Shown: positions 49,510 to 58,628 of the stretch, one piece after another
How the letters are laid out: each line of letters starts with the position of its first letter
Position numbering within the stretch: the stretch's first letter is position 1
Assembly (NCBI RefSeq): GCF_902459555.1
Contig: NZ_CABPSM010000004.1
Span: 62,001 to 126,000, forward strand
Direction of reading: 5' to 3'
From: Pandoraea horticolens
GTDB taxonomy: Bacteria > Pseudomonadota > Gammaproteobacteria > Burkholderiales > Burkholderiaceae
Length of the DNA: 64,000 nt
Made by a program: the position numbers and the translations under genes
Notes under the pieces: model-generated
Database searches by the model: none
Seen by the model: only the letters and a program-made list of their open reading frames with translations
What the model was told of the DNA's origin: nothing

Positions 49510-50595
49510 TCAGAACGTGTAGCCGACGTCAGCCTGCTGGCCGGTCAACTCGTCGAGCAGCTTGGCCAGCGGGCGCAACGGCGCGTAACGATCGGCGACC
49601 TTGCGTGCGTATTCGATGAAACGCGGGGTATCGGCCAGATAGCGCGACTTGCCGTCCCGGTAGTTGATGCGCGCGAAAATGCCGAGCACCTTCAGGTGGC
49701 GTTGCAGGCCCATCCATTCGGCTTGCCGATAGAACTCACCGAAGTCGGCGTCGACCGGCAGGCCGGCCTTGCGGGCGCGTTCCCAGTAATAGGCCAGCCA
49801 GTCGAGCTGGCGCTCTTCGTCCCAACTGCGAAACGCGTCGCGCATGAGCGAGATGACGTCGTAAGTGAGCGGGCCGTAGACGGCATCCTGAAAGTCGAGA
49901 ATGCCCGGCCCCGTGGTGCCTGGCAGACCCGGCATCAGATTGCGGGGCATGTAGTCGCGATGCACGAACACCTTGGGTTGTGCGAGGGCATTGTCGATGA
50001 GTAACTCATTGATGCGATCGAGCGTGGCCCGTTGGTCCGCGCTCAGTTCCACCTTCAGATGCTTGCCGACATACCAATCCGGGAACAGGTCGAGTTCACG
50101 CCGGAGCAGCGCCGTATCGTAGGGGGGCAACACATTCGGCCGCGAGCTTTTCTGCCAGACGATCAAGGCGTCGAGGGCGGCGCGCATGAGCGTGCGCGCG
50201 TTCTCCTCGTTGATCACGTCGAGATACGTCTCGCGTCCGAGATCCGTCAGCAAAAGGAAACCCTGCGCGAGATCCTCGGTCAGCACCTTCGGCGCTTGCA
50301 AGCCCGCTTCGTCGAGCAATTGAGCGACGTGAACGAACGGGCGGCAATCCTCCTGCGGCGGCGGCGCGTCCATCACGATCAGGCTCGGATGGGCCGGATC
50401 GCGACTGCCGATGCGGAAGTAACGCCGGAAGCTGGCGTCTGCCGACGCCGGCGCCCACTGCGTCATGTCGAGCGCAAACGGTTCGGCCACGCTGGCGAGC
50501 CAGTCGCTCAGGGCTTTCAGGCGGGGATCGACGGCGTCGGAGAGCGGGTGGGAAGCGTTGGAAACACTCGTGGCGGCAATGGGGTGTGCGGTCAT
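49510..50595 (-). CDS. amgK: Anomeric MurNAc/GlcNAc kinase
   Basis: The 361-residue aminoglycoside-phosphotransferase-fold kinase phosphorylates MurNAc at the anomeric carbon. The Brenner motif is VFVHRDYMPRNLM with the catalytic Asp, and the metal site is ILDFQDAVYGPLTYDVISL. ATG 50595 starts MTAHPIAATSVSNAS; the frame is open much further upstream but runs through the divergent lptD promoter. It works with murU to recycle MurNAc and gives intrinsic fosfomycin tolerance in species studied. It is divergent from lptD, as in Pseudomonas. Confidence 0.93.
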   Translation of the reverse strand: MTAHPIAATSVSNASHPLSDAVDPRLKALSDWLASVAEPFALDMTQWAPASADASFRRYFRIGSRDPAHPSLIVMDAPPPQEDCRPFVHVAQLLDEAGLQAPKVLTEDLAQGFLLLTDLGRETYLDVINEENARTLMRAALDALIVWQKSSRPNVLPPYDTALLRRELDLFPDWYVGKHLKVELSADQRATLDRINELLIDNALAQPKVFVHRDYMPRNLMPGLPGTTGPGILDFQDAVYGPLTYDVISLMRDAFRSWDEERQLDWLAYYWERARKAGLPVDADFGEFYRQAEWMGLQRHLKVLGIFARINYRDGKSRYLADTPRFIEYARKVADRYAPLRPLAKLLDELTGQQADVGYTF

Positions 50596-50620
50596 GATGG
50601 GGGCGGTAAACGTCTTGCCA

Positions 50621-50627
50621 TATAATA
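50621..50627. promoter_or_regulatory. Shared -10 region of divergent lptD and amgK
   Basis: TATAAT on the plus strand (50621-50626) overlaps TATTAT on the minus strand (50627-50622), so one AT island could serve as the -10 for both genes. No clear -35 for either. The two transcripts would compete for the same site. Confidence 0.5.
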
Positions 50628-50634
50628 CCCGATC

Positions 50635-50769
50635 ATGTTTTCCCGACGCCCTGATTCTCGACCTCGATCGACCGTCCCGAATGTCCCGGCAAAGCCGTGC
50701 AGACATACGGGATTGGCTGCCCGCAAGCGGCGCCACGATTGTCACGCTGTTTGCGTACATGCCGGATAA
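50635..50769 (+). CDS. Possible short leader ORF overlapping the lptD start
   Basis: An ATG at 50635 lies 8 bases after the TATAAT, close to the likely transcript start, and opens a 44-codon frame (begins MFSRRPDSRPR, Arg/Pro-rich) that ends at TAA 50767-50769. The proposed lptD ATG (50759) lies inside its last codons in another frame. There is no ribosome-binding site, so it would be leaderless. It may be a chance frame; the placement is what makes it notable. Confidence 0.3.
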   Translation: MFSRRPDSRPRSTVPNVPAKPCRHTGLAARKRRHDCHAVCVHAG

Positions 50770-53119
50770 ACAAGTCCATACGAATGATGATTCTTCGCTG
50801 CGTCGCCTGATGCGTACGCGGCGTAAGCCGCTGGCACTCCTGCTCTCCCTTCCCGGAGTGTGGTGTTCGCTTGCCGGCGCACAAGAAGCCCCCCCTCCCG
50901 ATATCGCCAGGAGCGACGGTCTCGTGCTGCGCACGGTGCCGGCGCTCGTCGACAACCCGTTGGGTGTTGGTGACGATGTGCCGATGTACGTGCGCGGCAT
51001 GCACCTGACTGGCCGGACCAACGTGGATGCGACGGTCGATGGCGACGCCGAGGCGCGCAAATACCGCCAGTTCGTGAAGGGTGACCGCCTGACGTACGAC
51101 CAGGACTCGGATGAAGTCGTGGCGCGCGGCAATGCGCATCTGTCTCAGGGCGGGAATCTGTTCGTGGGCCCCGAGGCCCATATGTATACCGGCGCGGGCG
51201 ACGGCTACATGCTGACACCGACTTACCGGCTGGTGTCGGGGGGGGGCGGTAAGTCGGAGCGGGCGGACATCGAGGCGAACAACGTCGTGACGATGCAGCG
51301 AGGCACCTATTCGGCTTGCGCATGCACGGACGAAGGCCAGACACCGGCCTGGTACATCAAGGCGTCCGAGTTCGAGTTCGATCAGGAGCAGCAGGAAGGC
51401 ACAGCGTATAACGGCATTCTGTTCTTTCAAGGCGTACCGATTTTCGCCAGCCCGTATCTGTCGTTCCCGACGTCGACCGAACGCCGCTCAGGCTTCCTGG
51501 CGCCGACGTTCACGCAGTCGACCCGCACGGGTTTCGAGTTGTCCACGCCGTACTACTTCAACATCGCGCCGAATCGTGACCTGACGATCACGCCCCGCTT
51601 CATGACCAAGCGTGGTGTGATGCTCATTGGTGACCTCCGCTATCTTGAACCGACGTACGCAGGGTTGTTCCACCTTGAGTATCTGGCGAAGGATCGCGTG
51701 ACGGGCGACGCCCGTTATACGTTCACGTGGCAGCATAGCCAGTCGCTCGGCTATGGCGTTAATGCCTACGTCAACTATACGAAAGTCTCGGACGACACTT
51801 ATCCGGACGATTTCGGCGCAGGTACCAATTTCCAGACTGGCGTGCAGCGTGTGTACAACCGTGAAGTGGGGTTGACCTGGAGTTACGGTGACTGGTCGTT
51901 CCTGGCCCGGGTGCTGAAATATCAGACGCTCGCGCCAAGTGCGCCGCAGTACGAGTCGGTGCCGGAGCTGTCGGCGACATACAACAAGCTCGATTTCCAC
52001 GGTTTCGATTTCACGATGCCGATCCGGTACAACCGGTTCCAGATCGCATCGTCGACGGGCCAGCCGAATGGCGAGCGGCTCTATGCGCAGCCGACGTTGA
52101 GCTATCCGATTCTGACGCCAGGCTACTTCGTCGTACCGAAGGTCATCTTCAATGCCGCTTCGTACAATGTCAATTACCCGAACGGATCGATGATGCAATC
52201 GTCGATTACGCGTACCGTACCGACGTTCAGCTTCGATACCGGGTTGACGTTCGAGCGTCCGGTGAACCTGTTCGGGACGGCGATGCGGCAAACGTTGGAG
52301 CCGCGCCTGTTCTACGTGTATACGCCGTACCGCAATCAGAGCTCGATCCCGATCTTCGACAGTGCGGTTTCGGACTTCAACCTCGCCGAAATTTTCAGCG
52401 AGAACTCGTTCATTGGCGTCGATCGGATTCAGGACGCCAATCGCGTCACGATGGCGCTGACGTCGCGCCTGATCGATGCGGAGTCCGGCGTGGAGCGTGG
52501 CCGTGTCTGGTACGCGCAGCGTTACAACATTCAGCAATCTCTGGTGACGATGCCGGGCGGCAAGCCGGAAAATGCCGGCGTGTCCGACTTCCTGGTCGGT
52601 GGTTCGGCGCTGCTGTATAACAACATCACGTTCACGTCGAACGTGCAGTACAGTCCGAATACGTCGCAGTTCAACCGGGGAGACGCGGGCATTACATGGC
52701 GTCCGGGCGAACGCCGCGTCTTCAACCTGTACTATCGTTACCTGCGCAATCCCCCGCCGGTCGTGGGACAAACCGCATTGACGATCACGCCGATCAACCA
52801 GGTCGAACTTTCCGGTCAATGGCCGATCACACCACGTCTAGGGGTTGTCGGGCGATTGAACTACAGCATTACCGACAAGACGTTCATCGATGCCCTGGCG
52901 GGTTTCGAGTATGATGCCGACTGCTGGGCCTTCCGGGTGGGGCTCCAGCGGTACGCGACCAATGCCACTACGACGACCACGCGCATCTTCGGGCAGTTGG
53001 AGTTGAAGGGCTTGACCAAGTCCGGCAACAGTGCCACAGAAGCCTTCAAGATCGGGGTGCCGGGCTATCAGGCGCCGCCGACGAACCAGATTCCTTCTCG
53101 ATTCAGCAACTATGAATGA
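50759..53119 (+). CDS. lptD: LPS-assembly outer-membrane protein LptD
   Basis: The 786-residue protein (from ATG 50759) has a signal peptide (about 18-45, RRKPLALLLSLPGVWCSLAGA). The N-terminal OstA/jelly-roll domain spans about 75-220 (VKGDRLTYDQDSDEVVARGNA), and the C-terminal OstA-C barrel begins LSFPTSTERRSGFLAPTF. Cysteines lie in SACACTDEG and near the C-terminus in DADCWAF, fitting the interdomain disulfides known for LptD. The start is uncertain: ATG 50679, 50759 and 50810 are in frame. It ends overlapping surA by 8 bases; its lipoprotein partner LptE is at 39.3 kb. Confidence 0.95.
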   Translation: MPDKQVHTNDDSSLRRLMRTRRKPLALLLSLPGVWCSLAGAQEAPPPDIARSDGLVLRTVPALVDNPLGVGDDVPMYVRGMHLTGRTNVDATVDGDAEARKYRQFVKGDRLTYDQDSDEVVARGNAHLSQGGNLFVGPEAHMYTGAGDGYMLTPTYRLVSGGGGKSERADIEANNVVTMQRGTYSACACTDEGQTPAWYIKASEFEFDQEQQEGTAYNGILFFQGVPIFASPYLSFPTSTERRSGFLAPTFTQSTRTGFELSTPYYFNIAPNRDLTITPRFMTKRGVMLIGDLRYLEPTYAGLFHLEYLAKDRVTGDARYTFTWQHSQSLGYGVNAYVNYTKVSDDTYPDDFGAGTNFQTGVQRVYNREVGLTWSYGDWSFLARVLKYQTLAPSAPQYESVPELSATYNKLDFHGFDFTMPIRYNRFQIASSTGQPNGERLYAQPTLSYPILTPGYFVVPKVIFNAASYNVNYPNGSMMQSSITRTVPTFSFDTGLTFERPVNLFGTAMRQTLEPRLFYVYTPYRNQSSIPIFDSAVSDFNLAEIFSENSFIGVDRIQDANRVTMALTSRLIDAESGVERGRVWYAQRYNIQQSLVTMPGGKPENAGVSDFLVGGSALLYNNITFTSNVQYSPNTSQFNRGDAGITWRPGERRVFNLYYRYLRNPPPVVGQTALTITPINQVELSGQWPITPRLGVVGRLNYSITDKTFIDALAGFEYDADCWAFRVGLQRYATNATTTTTRIFGQLELKGLTKSGNSATEAFKIGVPGYQAPPTNQIPSRFSNYE

Positions 53120-54479
53120 CATGTTTGTGAAGCGTGCCTCGCTGCTGGCGGGCCTGTGTCTCGCGGCAGGGGTGGCAGTGGCTCAGCCGGCGCCGGTCAG
53201 CGCCAAAGCCGCCGGTGCGCCTGCGTCGACCGCACGTGCGGTCGATTCCATCGTGGCCGTGGTCAACGACAGCGTGATCACGCGCAAGGAACTCGACACG
53301 CGGATCGAGGAGGCCAAGCACCAGCTCACGCTTGCCAAGCGTCCGATTCCGGACGCCGACATGCTGCAGCGTCAGGTGCTCGAGCAAATGATCATCACGC
53401 AGGTGCAGCTCCAGCGTGCGAAGGAAGACGGTATCGTCGTGAAAGACGCCGACGTCGAGCAGGCACTGCAACGCATTGCCGCCGACAACCGTCTGAGTGT
53501 CGATCAGTACAAGGCGCGTCTGTCGCAGGCCGGTGTGCCCTGGGACGCGTTCCGCAAGGAAGTGCGCGAACAGATCATCCTGGCGCGTCTGCGCGATCGC
53601 GAAGTCGACAGTCAGGTGCAGGTCAGCGACTCGGAGATCAACACGTTCCTCGCGGCGCAGCGCGGCGCGACGGCAACGCCATCGGCGACCGAATACCGTT
53701 TGAGCGAAATCCTCGTGAAGCTGCCTGACGGCGCGACACCCGATCAGGTCAGCGCTGCACAGAAAAAGGCCAGCGAGGCCTTGGACAAGGCAAAGGCCGG
53801 GGGTGACTTCGCGGCGTTGGCGAAGCAGTATTCTGACGCCTCCGACGCCACCAACGGTGGCGACATGGGCTTTCGCATTCCCGAACGAATTCCCGATCTG
53901 TACCTGAATCAGATTCAGACGCTGCAACCGGGCACCGTGGTGCCGCAGGTGCTTCGCAGCAACAACGGTTTTCACGTCATCAAACTGGTCGAGACTCGCA
54001 AGCAGGGTGGCGATCAGGGCATGACCGTACCGCAGATCCACGCGCGTCACATCCTGATCCGGGTGGGCGACGGTGTGTCGGAAGCGCAGGCACGTCAGAA
54101 GCTGCTCGACATCAAGGCGAAGGTCGAATCGGGCAAGGGCGATTTCGCCGACTTCGCGCGCCAGTTCTCGGTGGACGGCTCGGCGTCTCAGGGCGGCGAT
54201 CTCGGCTGGATCTCGCCGGGCGAGACGGTGCCGGCGTTCGAGCGAGCCATGTCCGAACTCAAGGACGGTCAGATCAGCGACCCGGTGCGCTCAGAGTATG
54301 GTTATCACCTGATTCAGGTATTGGGACACCGCGAGTCGCAAGTCTCGGGCGATCAGGAGCGCAATCTCGCAATGCAGGAACTGCGTGGCCGCAAGGCGGA
54401 GCAGCAGTACCGCGACTGGTTGCAGCAACTGCGCGACAGCGCTTATGTCGACTATCGTCTGAACAGCGCGCAGCAGTAA
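53112..54479 (+). CDS. surA: Periplasmic chaperone/peptidyl-prolyl isomerase SurA
   Basis: The 455-residue protein has a signal peptide (about 1-21, LLAGLCLAAGVAVAQ), an N-terminal chaperone domain (about 42-190, VDSIVAVVNDSVITRKELDTRI) and two parvulin domains. These are about 195-300 (YRLSEILVKLP, GGDMGFRIPERIPD) and 310-410 (IHARHILIRVGDG, GGDLGWISPGETVPAFE). It escorts outer-membrane proteins, including LptD, to BAM. Its ATG overlaps the lptD stop (ATGAATGA), so the two are translationally coupled. lptD-surA-pdxA-rsmA is the classic order. Confidence 0.97.
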   Translation: MNDMFVKRASLLAGLCLAAGVAVAQPAPVSAKAAGAPASTARAVDSIVAVVNDSVITRKELDTRIEEAKHQLTLAKRPIPDADMLQRQVLEQMIITQVQLQRAKEDGIVVKDADVEQALQRIAADNRLSVDQYKARLSQAGVPWDAFRKEVREQIILARLRDREVDSQVQVSDSEINTFLAAQRGATATPSATEYRLSEILVKLPDGATPDQVSAAQKKASEALDKAKAGGDFAALAKQYSDASDATNGGDMGFRIPERIPDLYLNQIQTLQPGTVVPQVLRSNNGFHVIKLVETRKQGGDQGMTVPQIHARHILIRVGDGVSEAQARQKLLDIKAKVESGKGDFADFARQFSVDGSASQGGDLGWISPGETVPAFERAMSELKDGQISDPVRSEYGYHLIQVLGHRESQVSGDQERNLAMQELRGRKAEQQYRDWLQQLRDSAYVDYRLNSAQQ

Positions 54480-54521
54480 GCGTCGCATGAGACGTTTCGC
54501 CAACCCCCTCCCTTTCCAGGC

Positions 54522-55601
54522 ATGACTCCCGACCGGCCCTTCGTCCTCGCCATCACCACGGGTGAACCGGCGGGCGTCGGGCCGGAGCTGACGGTGCAGG
54601 CGCTCGTGAAGTGCCTGTCCACCGCGCAAGCGACTGCCGGCCCCCCCGTCGACGCCACGCTCTTCCGTTGCCAGTTCGCTGTGCTCGGCGATGCCTCGTT
54701 GCTCGCCGCACGCGCGCAGGCCGTGGGGTTGGGCGACGCGTGGCAGGGGCTGTTGGCAAGCGCGCGAGTGCGCGTCGTGCACCATCCGCTTGCGGTCGCG
54801 GCGCAGCCGGGGCAACTCGACGCCGCCAACGGCCGCTACGTGTTGGCGTTGCTCGACGACGCCATCGACGGCGCGTTAGCTCGCACCTACGACGCCATCG
54901 TCACGGCCCCCCTGCAAAAAAGCACGATCAACGACTGCGGCGTGGCCTTCACCGGACACACCGAGTATCTCGCCGAGCGCACCGGCACGCCCCGTGTCGT
55001 CATGATGCTCGCTGGCGGCGGGTTGCGCGTGGCGCTGGCAACGACCCACCTGCCGCTCGCGCAGGTTCCCGGCGCCATTCGCCGCGACGATCTGTTGCAA
55101 ACACTCGTTATCCTCAATCAGGATCTGATGCGTCGCTTCGGTCTGACGCGTCCGCGCATTCTCGTGACCGGGCTTAACCCGCACGCAGGTGAGTCGGGCT
55201 ACCTTGGACGCGAGGAGATCGACGTCATTAGCCCTGCACTCGACGATGCGCGCGCTGCGGGCATCGATGCCCGTGGCCCGTATCCTGCCGACACGCTGTT
55301 CCAGCCGAGGCATCTGGAAGGGGCCGACGCGGTTCTCGCGATGTACCACGATCAAGGGCTGCCCGTGCTCAAGTACGCGAGCTTCGGCGCTGGGGTGAAC
55401 ATCACGCTTGGCCTGCCCATCATTCGCACGTCGGTCGATCACGGTACCGCGCTCGATCTCGCAGGCACGGGGCAAGCCGAGAGCGGTAGCTTGCTCGAAG
55501 CCTTGCGCACGGCGGCTATCATGGCGGCCAACGCCGCAACGCACGCACCATCGACGGCCGGCACGACCGGCGGTCCGGACGCCGCACAACCGCGTTCATA
55601 A
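54522..55601 (+). CDS. pdxA: 4-hydroxythreonine-4-phosphate dehydrogenase
   Basis: The 359-residue NAD enzyme of pyridoxal-5'-phosphate synthesis starts [18 protein letters not shown]. Metal-binding histidines are in [30 protein letters not shown] and [30 protein letters not shown] is a family hallmark. The product is slightly longer than E. coli PdxA (329) because of a Thr/Pro-rich insertion near residue 40 and a tail. It lies 42 bases after surA and 10 bases before rsmA. Confidence 0.95.
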   Translation: MTPDRPFVLAITTGEPAGVGPELTVQALVKCLSTAQATAGPPVDATLFRCQFAVLGDASLLAARAQAVGLGDAWQGLLASARVRVVHHPLAVAAQPGQLDAANGRYVLALLDDAIDGALARTYDAIVTAPLQKSTINDCGVAFTGHTEYLAERTGTPRVVMMLAGGGLRVALATTHLPLAQVPGAIRRDDLLQTLVILNQDLMRRFGLTRPRILVTGLNPHAGESGYLGREEIDVISPALDDARAAGIDARGPYPADTLFQPRHLEGADAVLAMYHDQGLPVLKYASFGAGVNITLGLPIIRTSVDHGTALDLAGTGQAESGSLLEALRTAAIMAANAATHAPSTAGTTGGPDAAQPRS

Positions 55602-55611
55602 GGAATTTCAC

Positions 55612-56445
55612 ATGAGTAGCGCTTCGAAGCGCACGGGCGTCCAACAGGGCCACGTGGCGCGCAAACGTTTTGGTCAGAATTTTCTCGTCGACATGGGTGT
55701 GATCGACGCGATCGTGAGTGCCATCTCCCCACGCGCCGACGACTTGATGGTCGAGATCGGGCCGGGGCTGGGTGCCCTGACGACGCCGCTTGCCGAGTGG
55801 CTGGCGCATCTGCACGTCGTCGAACTCGACCGCGATCTGGTCGGCCGTCTCTCGCGAAAGTTCGGTCAGCGCGTGAGCGTGCATGCGGGCGACGCGCTCG
55901 ATTTCGATTTTGGATCGCTCGTCCCGGAAGACCGCCGTGACGAAGCCCCGCTGCGCATTGTCGGCAACTTGCCGTACAACATCTCCAGCCCGTTGCTCTT
56001 TCACCTGATGCGTTACGCAACGCTCGTGCGCGATCAGCACTTCATGCTCCAGAACGAGGTGGTCGAGCGTATGGTGGCGCCCGCCGGGTCGAGCAACTAC
56101 AGCCGGCTCTCCGTCATGCTTCAGTATCGCTACTGGATGGACAAGGTGCTCGACGTGCCGCCCGAGGCGTTCAATCCGCCGCCGAAGGTCGATTCGGCCG
56201 TCGTGCGGATGATTCCGCGTGCGGTGGCCGATCTACCGCAGGTCGATCTGGACGTGTTCGAAGCGGTGGTCGCGCGGGCATTCTCGCAGCGCCGAAAGAT
56301 GCTGCGCAACACACTGCACAGCTATCGCGACCGGGTCGATTTCGACGCCCTCGGGTTCGATCTCACCCGCCGCGCCGAGGATGTCCCGGTCGATGAATAC
56401 GTGAGTCTTTCGCGCGCGATCAGCGGCGCCGGTTCACAAGGCTGA
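55612..56445 (+). CDS. rsmA: 16S rRNA (A1518/A1519-N6)-dimethyltransferase
   Basis: The 277-residue KsgA-type enzyme dimethylates two adjacent adenines in 16S rRNA helix 45; its loss gives kasugamycin resistance. The SAM motif is [16 protein letters not shown] and the catalytic NLPY motif is [26 protein letters not shown] is the family N-terminus. ATG 55612 has AAGGAA 9 bases upstream. Its 3' end overlaps the convergent EamA-transporter gene by 26 bases. Confidence 0.97.
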   Translation: MSSASKRTGVQQGHVARKRFGQNFLVDMGVIDAIVSAISPRADDLMVEIGPGLGALTTPLAEWLAHLHVVELDRDLVGRLSRKFGQRVSVHAGDALDFDFGSLVPEDRRDEAPLRIVGNLPYNISSPLLFHLMRYATLVRDQHFMLQNEVVERMVAPAGSSNYSRLSVMLQYRYWMDKVLDVPPEAFNPPPKVDSAVVRMIPRAVADLPQVDLDVFEAVVARAFSQRRKMLRNTLHSYRDRVDFDALGFDLTRRAEDVPVDEYVSLSRAISGAGSQG

Positions 56446-57310
56446 TCCCGGCGAACACAAGGACGACGGCGCCGCCGAAGCGCCAGCCGACCGATTCGCC
56501 GAGAATCAGCACGCCAAACGTCACGCCGAAGAGCGGGCTCAGGAACGAGAACGACGCGAGGCGGGCGGCGCTGTAGTGCGTGAGCATCCAGAACCAGATC
56601 AGATAGCTCGCAAAGGCTACGCCGACGGACTGATAGGCGAGGCTCACCCACGCCGTGGTCGTCATCGGGGCGATGTGGACGTTCCCTGTCGCCAGCGCCA
56701 GCGCGCAAAGCACCACGGCCGAGACGGCGAGCTGATAGAGCAGCGTCTTCGACGGTGCGGCCGTCGCCAGGCGCGACGCCCGCACGACCACCGTCGTCAA
56801 TCCCCAGAGCAACCCCGCCGCGATGCCGAGCAGGTCGCCGGGCCAGGTCGTCGCGAGGTCAGAGCCGCTGCCGTCGGAGAACGCCACCACGATGCCGCAG
56901 AAGGCGGCGGCCATGCCGAGCCATTGCATCGGCCGCAGACGCTCGCTTGGCACTGTCCAGTGCAAGCCGATGGCGGTGAAGCAAGGGGCCGAGTAGACGA
57001 AAACGGCCATGCGTGAGGCGGTCGTATGCGTCAGGCCGACGAAGATGCAAAGGAATTCCAGCGAAAAAAGCGCACCGGCGAGAATGCCTGCGGGCAGCGT
57101 GCCGTCACCTGTCACCAGTTTCTGACGGCGCCACAGCATCCATCCGCTCACGAGCATTGCGGCGATCAAGGAGCGCAAGCCCGCTTGCAGCACGGCGGGC
57201 ACGACAGGCACGGCCAGTTTGACGGCAACCTGCTGGCCACCCCATATCGCACACAAGACCAGCATGATGGCGAGCGCGGTGGCATCGATCGGGTGTGGCG
57301 TGGTTTTCAT
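56420..57310 (-). CDS. DMT-superfamily (EamA) transporter
   Basis: The 296-residue inner-membrane protein has ten predicted helices in two EamA repeats: it opens [21 protein letters not shown], and the second repeat starts near residue 155 ([19 protein letters not shown]). These carriers export metabolites or amino acids; the substrate cannot be told here. ATG 57310 ([12 protein letters not shown]) is the likely start; the frame is open to 57448. Its 3' end overlaps rsmA by 26 bases on the opposite strand. Confidence 0.9.
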   Translation of the reverse strand: MKTTPHPIDATALAIMLVLCAIWGGQQVAVKLAVPVVPAVLQAGLRSLIAAMLVSGWMLWRRQKLVTGDGTLPAGILAGALFSLEFLCIFVGLTHTTASRMAVFVYSAPCFTAIGLHWTVPSERLRPMQWLGMAAAFCGIVVAFSDGSGSDLATTWPGDLLGIAAGLLWGLTTVVVRASRLATAAPSKTLLYQLAVSAVVLCALALATGNVHIAPMTTTAWVSLAYQSVGVAFASYLIWFWMLTHYSAARLASFSFLSPLFGVTFGVLILGESVGWRFGGAVVLVFAGISLVNRRR

Positions 57311-57490
57311 GGAATTGGTTAGGATGGCGATGCACTGTGCATGCAGTACGCAATGCCGCCCATTGTCACCGATACCGCGGCCGCACATCGCATTCTGGTG
57401 CGAGCAACATGGGTAATTCGATGGGGATTGTTTCCCCGCTCGGCACAATGTCTCCCCACTTCAAGGGTTTATTGCGCGTCGCCGCGCCGA

Positions 57491-57496
57491 TACAAT
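57491..57496 (+). promoter_or_regulatory. Candidate -10 element of the rubredoxin-domain gene
   Basis: TACAAT lies 69 bases upstream of the ATG; ATTGC begins 20 bases upstream of it, as at mpl and maeB. Confidence 0.4.
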
Positions 57497-57559
57497 GCTC
57501 CGCGCGGACTATTGCGTCCGCTTCTGCTTGCCCTGTCGTCATTCATCGCCGCATCTCGT

Positions 57560-57997
57560 ATGTACAAGAAAGGCTCTGCCGTCGAACTTCAGTTTTCCCC
57601 GTCGCGACTTAATGATCTGGCTGGCGATCCGTACTGGATCGATCTCAGCCGCGACGAAGCGCAAGCGTTGCTTGCTGCCCTGCAATCGCATCTGAGCCGT
57701 CCGGCGGACGACGCCTGCGGCACGGAATCGCCGCTGGTATTCACGTTGCAAGATCCGGCGGCCTCGCAACAGGTCGAAAGCCCCCGGGGCGATGACGTCG
57801 TGCCGGCGTCGAGCGATGAGCGGGGCACGGCGTCACGGCAATGGGTCTGCGTGATCTGCGGCTGGATTTACGACGAAGCGCAGGGCTATCCCGAAGATGG
57901 CATCGCGCCGGGCACCCGCTGGGAAGACGTGCCGCAAGACTGGCGCTGTCCGCTGTGCGACGTCGGTAAGGAAGATTTCGCGATGGTGGAGTTCTGA
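57560..57997 (+). CDS. Rubredoxin-domain protein with N-terminal extension
   Basis: This 145-residue protein ends in a complete rubredoxin domain (about 98-145): [17 protein letters not shown] gives the first CxxCG pair and [13 protein letters not shown] the second, four cysteines for one Fe(SCys)4 centre. The domain transfers single electrons. The first about 95 residues ([17 protein letters not shown]...) match nothing I know and look only partly ordered. Plain rubredoxins are about 55 residues. The partner is unknown; the gene stands alone between divergent and convergent neighbours. Confidence 0.87.
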   Translation: MYKKGSAVELQFSPSRLNDLAGDPYWIDLSRDEAQALLAALQSHLSRPADDACGTESPLVFTLQDPAASQQVESPRGDDVVPASSDERGTASRQWVCVICGWIYDEAQGYPEDGIAPGTRWEDVPQDWRCPLCDVGKEDFAMVEF

Positions 57998-58116
57998 GGT
58001 CCGAAAGCCTCGTACCGTTTCGCTTGACCGAAACCGCCCCACGCGGCGCCATACGGGAAGCGGCCACCGCAAACGGGGGGGGGGGCGTCACCTCATGGCG
58101 CCGGGGCAGACCGGTC

Positions 58117-58518
58117 TTACAGACCGCCCTTGGCCGAGTGCTTCTGGATCAGTTCGATCTTGTAGCCGTCCGGGTCTTCCACGAAGGCGATGATCGTAGT
58201 GCCGCCCTTGACCGGCCCGGCTTCACGGCTGATTTTGCCGCCGGCCGCACGAATCTTGTCGCAGGCTTGATAGGCGTCATCGACTTCGACGGCCAGATGG
58301 CCGAACGCCGTGCCGATTTCGTACTTTTCCACGCCCCAGTTGTAGGTCAGCTCGAGCACGGTGTTCTCCGACTCGGCGCCGTAGCCGACGAAAGCCAGCG
58401 TGTATTTGTACTCGGGGTTCTCGCTCTGACGCAGCAGTTGCATGCCGAGCACGCGCGTGTAGAAATCGATCGAGCGCTGCAGGTCGCCGACGCGCAGCAT
58501 GGTATGGAGCATTCGCAT
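58117..58518 (-). CDS. gloA: Lactoylglutathione lyase (glyoxalase I)
   Basis: The 133-residue enzyme converts the methylglyoxal-glutathione adduct to S-lactoylglutathione. It is very close to E. coli Glo[35 protein letters not shown] and [19 protein letters not shown]. The four metal ligands are present: His5, Glu56 in VLELTYNW, His74 in FGHLAVEV and Glu122 in YKIELIQ. ATG 58518 (MRMLHT) matches the family start. A TACAAT on the minus strand (58558-58553) and an upstream palindrome (58602-58618) may control it. Confidence 0.96.
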   Translation of the reverse strand: MRMLHTMLRVGDLQRSIDFYTRVLGMQLLRQSENPEYKYTLAFVGYGAESENTVLELTYNWGVEKYEIGTAFGHLAVEVDDAYQACDKIRAAGGKISREAGPVKGGTTIIAFVEDPDGYKIELIQKHSAKGGL

Positions 58519-58552
58519 GGTGTGATTAACGTGTGGGGACAACGAGACCTCG

Positions 58553-58558
58553 ATTGTA
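58553..58558 (-). promoter_or_regulatory. Candidate -10 element of gloA
   Basis: Read on the minus strand, TACAAT lies 34 bases upstream of the gloA ATG. No clear -35. Confidence 0.4.
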
Positions 58559-58601
58559 CCCGCGCCCATGAAAATGAGCTGCGTTCATGTGGCGTTGAGA
58601 A

Positions 58602-58618
58602 ATTCTGATAATCAGAAT
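58602..58618. promoter_or_regulatory. Palindrome between the YgjP-like gene and gloA
   Basis: ATTCTGA-TAA-TCAGAAT is a perfect 7+3+7 palindrome in an AT-rich patch 10 bases past the YgjP-like stop and about 45 bases upstream of the gloA -10. It could be an operator for gloA or a weak terminator for the upstream gene (short T tract only). Confidence 0.45.
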
Positions 58619-58628
58619 CAGTATTCGT

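Noticed and set aside
54879-55600. Extra gene on the minus strand over pdxA
   Set aside because: Frame composition is a shadow of pdxA; no ribosome-binding site or family match.
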